DNA of 64,000 bases from Hydrogenophaga sp. BPS33 (GTDB lineage: Bacteria > Pseudomonadota > Gammaproteobacteria > Burkholderiales > Burkholderiaceae_C), in the NCBI RefSeq assembly GCF_009859475.1, contig NZ_CP044549.1:2232001-2296000 (forward strand). Reading direction: 5' to 3'. The translations under genes and the position numbers were made by a program. The notes under the pieces were generated by a model. That model was given only the letters and a program-made list of their open reading frames with translations. It had not been told where the DNA came from and did not search any database. Numbering within the stretch: position 1 is the stretch's first letter; every line of letters begins with the position of its first letter. This document shows, piece after piece, positions 63,867-64,000 of the stretch.

Positions 63867-64000
63867 TCAAGGCGCAGGCTCCAGATTCATCACCGTATAC
63901 GCACCATTGACCTTGTCCACCGTCACGCGCACCTTGTCCCCAGCCTTCACGTTGGCCAGCAGCGCCGGATCGCGCACCTGGAACACCATGGTCATGGGCG
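63867..64000 (-). CDS. CusF-like copper-binding protein (N-terminal part outside window)
   Basis: The last 43 codons are seen, read from the window edge: PMTMVFQVRDPALLANVKAG, DKVRVTVDKVNGAYTV and a TGA at 63869-63867. The PMTMVF motif with the Met ligands and the VKAGDKVRV strand are typical of the small CusF/CopK-type periplasmic copper/silver chaperone domain, also found at the end of CusB-like proteins. The N-terminus and partner genes lie beyond base 64000. Confidence 0.8.
   Translation of the reverse strand, partial: PMTMVFQVRDPALLANVKAGDKVRVTVDKVNGAYTVMNLEPAP

Overview
The window is GC-rich, densely coded DNA from a betaproteobacterium, most likely Burkholderiales, family Comamonadaceae (a Hydrogenophaga- or Acidovorax-like organism). 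This rests on gene content: a dapA-bamC pair, parE-parC side by side, a Bug-type periplasmic binding protein, a TAXI binding protein, a DUF1631 protein, a tandem pair of cyanophycin synthetase genes and a Comamonadaceae-style palindromic repeat after ettA. No tRNA, rRNA, CRISPR array, integrase, transposase or complete insertion sequence was seen.

Layout. 0-9.5 kb is core: bamC (cut by the window edge), dapA, a methyltransferase / micro-ORF / MFS operon, then topoisomerase IV (parE, parC) behind a promoter carrying a LexA-box-like palindrome, a YcaQ/AlkX-type glycosylase and a small membrane protein. 9.5-17.2 kb holds RidA and a three-gene amide-bond cluster: a transglutaminase, a fused circularly permuted ATP-grasp/alpha-E protein, and a large transglutaminase-DUF2126 protein. 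17.3-23.2 kb has a DnaQ-like exonuclease and a catabolic operon (NDP-forming acyl-CoA synthetase, Bug protein, NTF2-like protein, iron alcohol dehydrogenase). At 23.5-26.2 kb lies an unrecognised 893-residue protein made of five degenerate repeats, with less GC-biased codons than its neighbours. 26.3-34.1 kb is a cyanophycin locus: DUF1854 protein and ABC exporter on one strand, and on the other a CphA2-like synthetase with a destroyed second ATP site followed by an intact CphA. 34-43.2 kb returns to housekeeping genes (endonuclease/phosphatase, RhlE, EttA, DUF1415, DUF1631, TAXI protein).

43.3-58.3 kb is an accessory metal-resistance island with broken gene borders. It starts with a structured, non-coding leader and a NYN-domain gene whose tail looks cut, abutting a universal stress protein pseudogene and a SulP transporter. 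A six-gene arsenic operon follows (GAPDH-arsJ-arsR-arsC-acr3-arsH), divergent from a thioredoxin-like-ArsA fusion. Together these genes cover As(V) reduction, As(III) export, arsenate export as 1-arseno-3-phosphoglycerate and organoarsenical oxidation. Then come OsmC and ferredoxin fragments, a CDF metal exporter, a chromate transporter, a Crp/Fnr-type regulator with an FNR-like box and a Met/His-rich periplasmic protein, and a decapitated kinase.

58.4-64 kb is a looser set of small operons: a micro-protein, acyltransferase plus cupin opposite a LysR regulator, two tandem VOC proteins, a YdcZ-type transporter with a 70-residue partner, a SRPBCC protein, a CHMI-type tautomerase, and the end of a CusF-like copper protein that leaves the window. 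Annotations rest on reading the translations by eye; no database search was possible.
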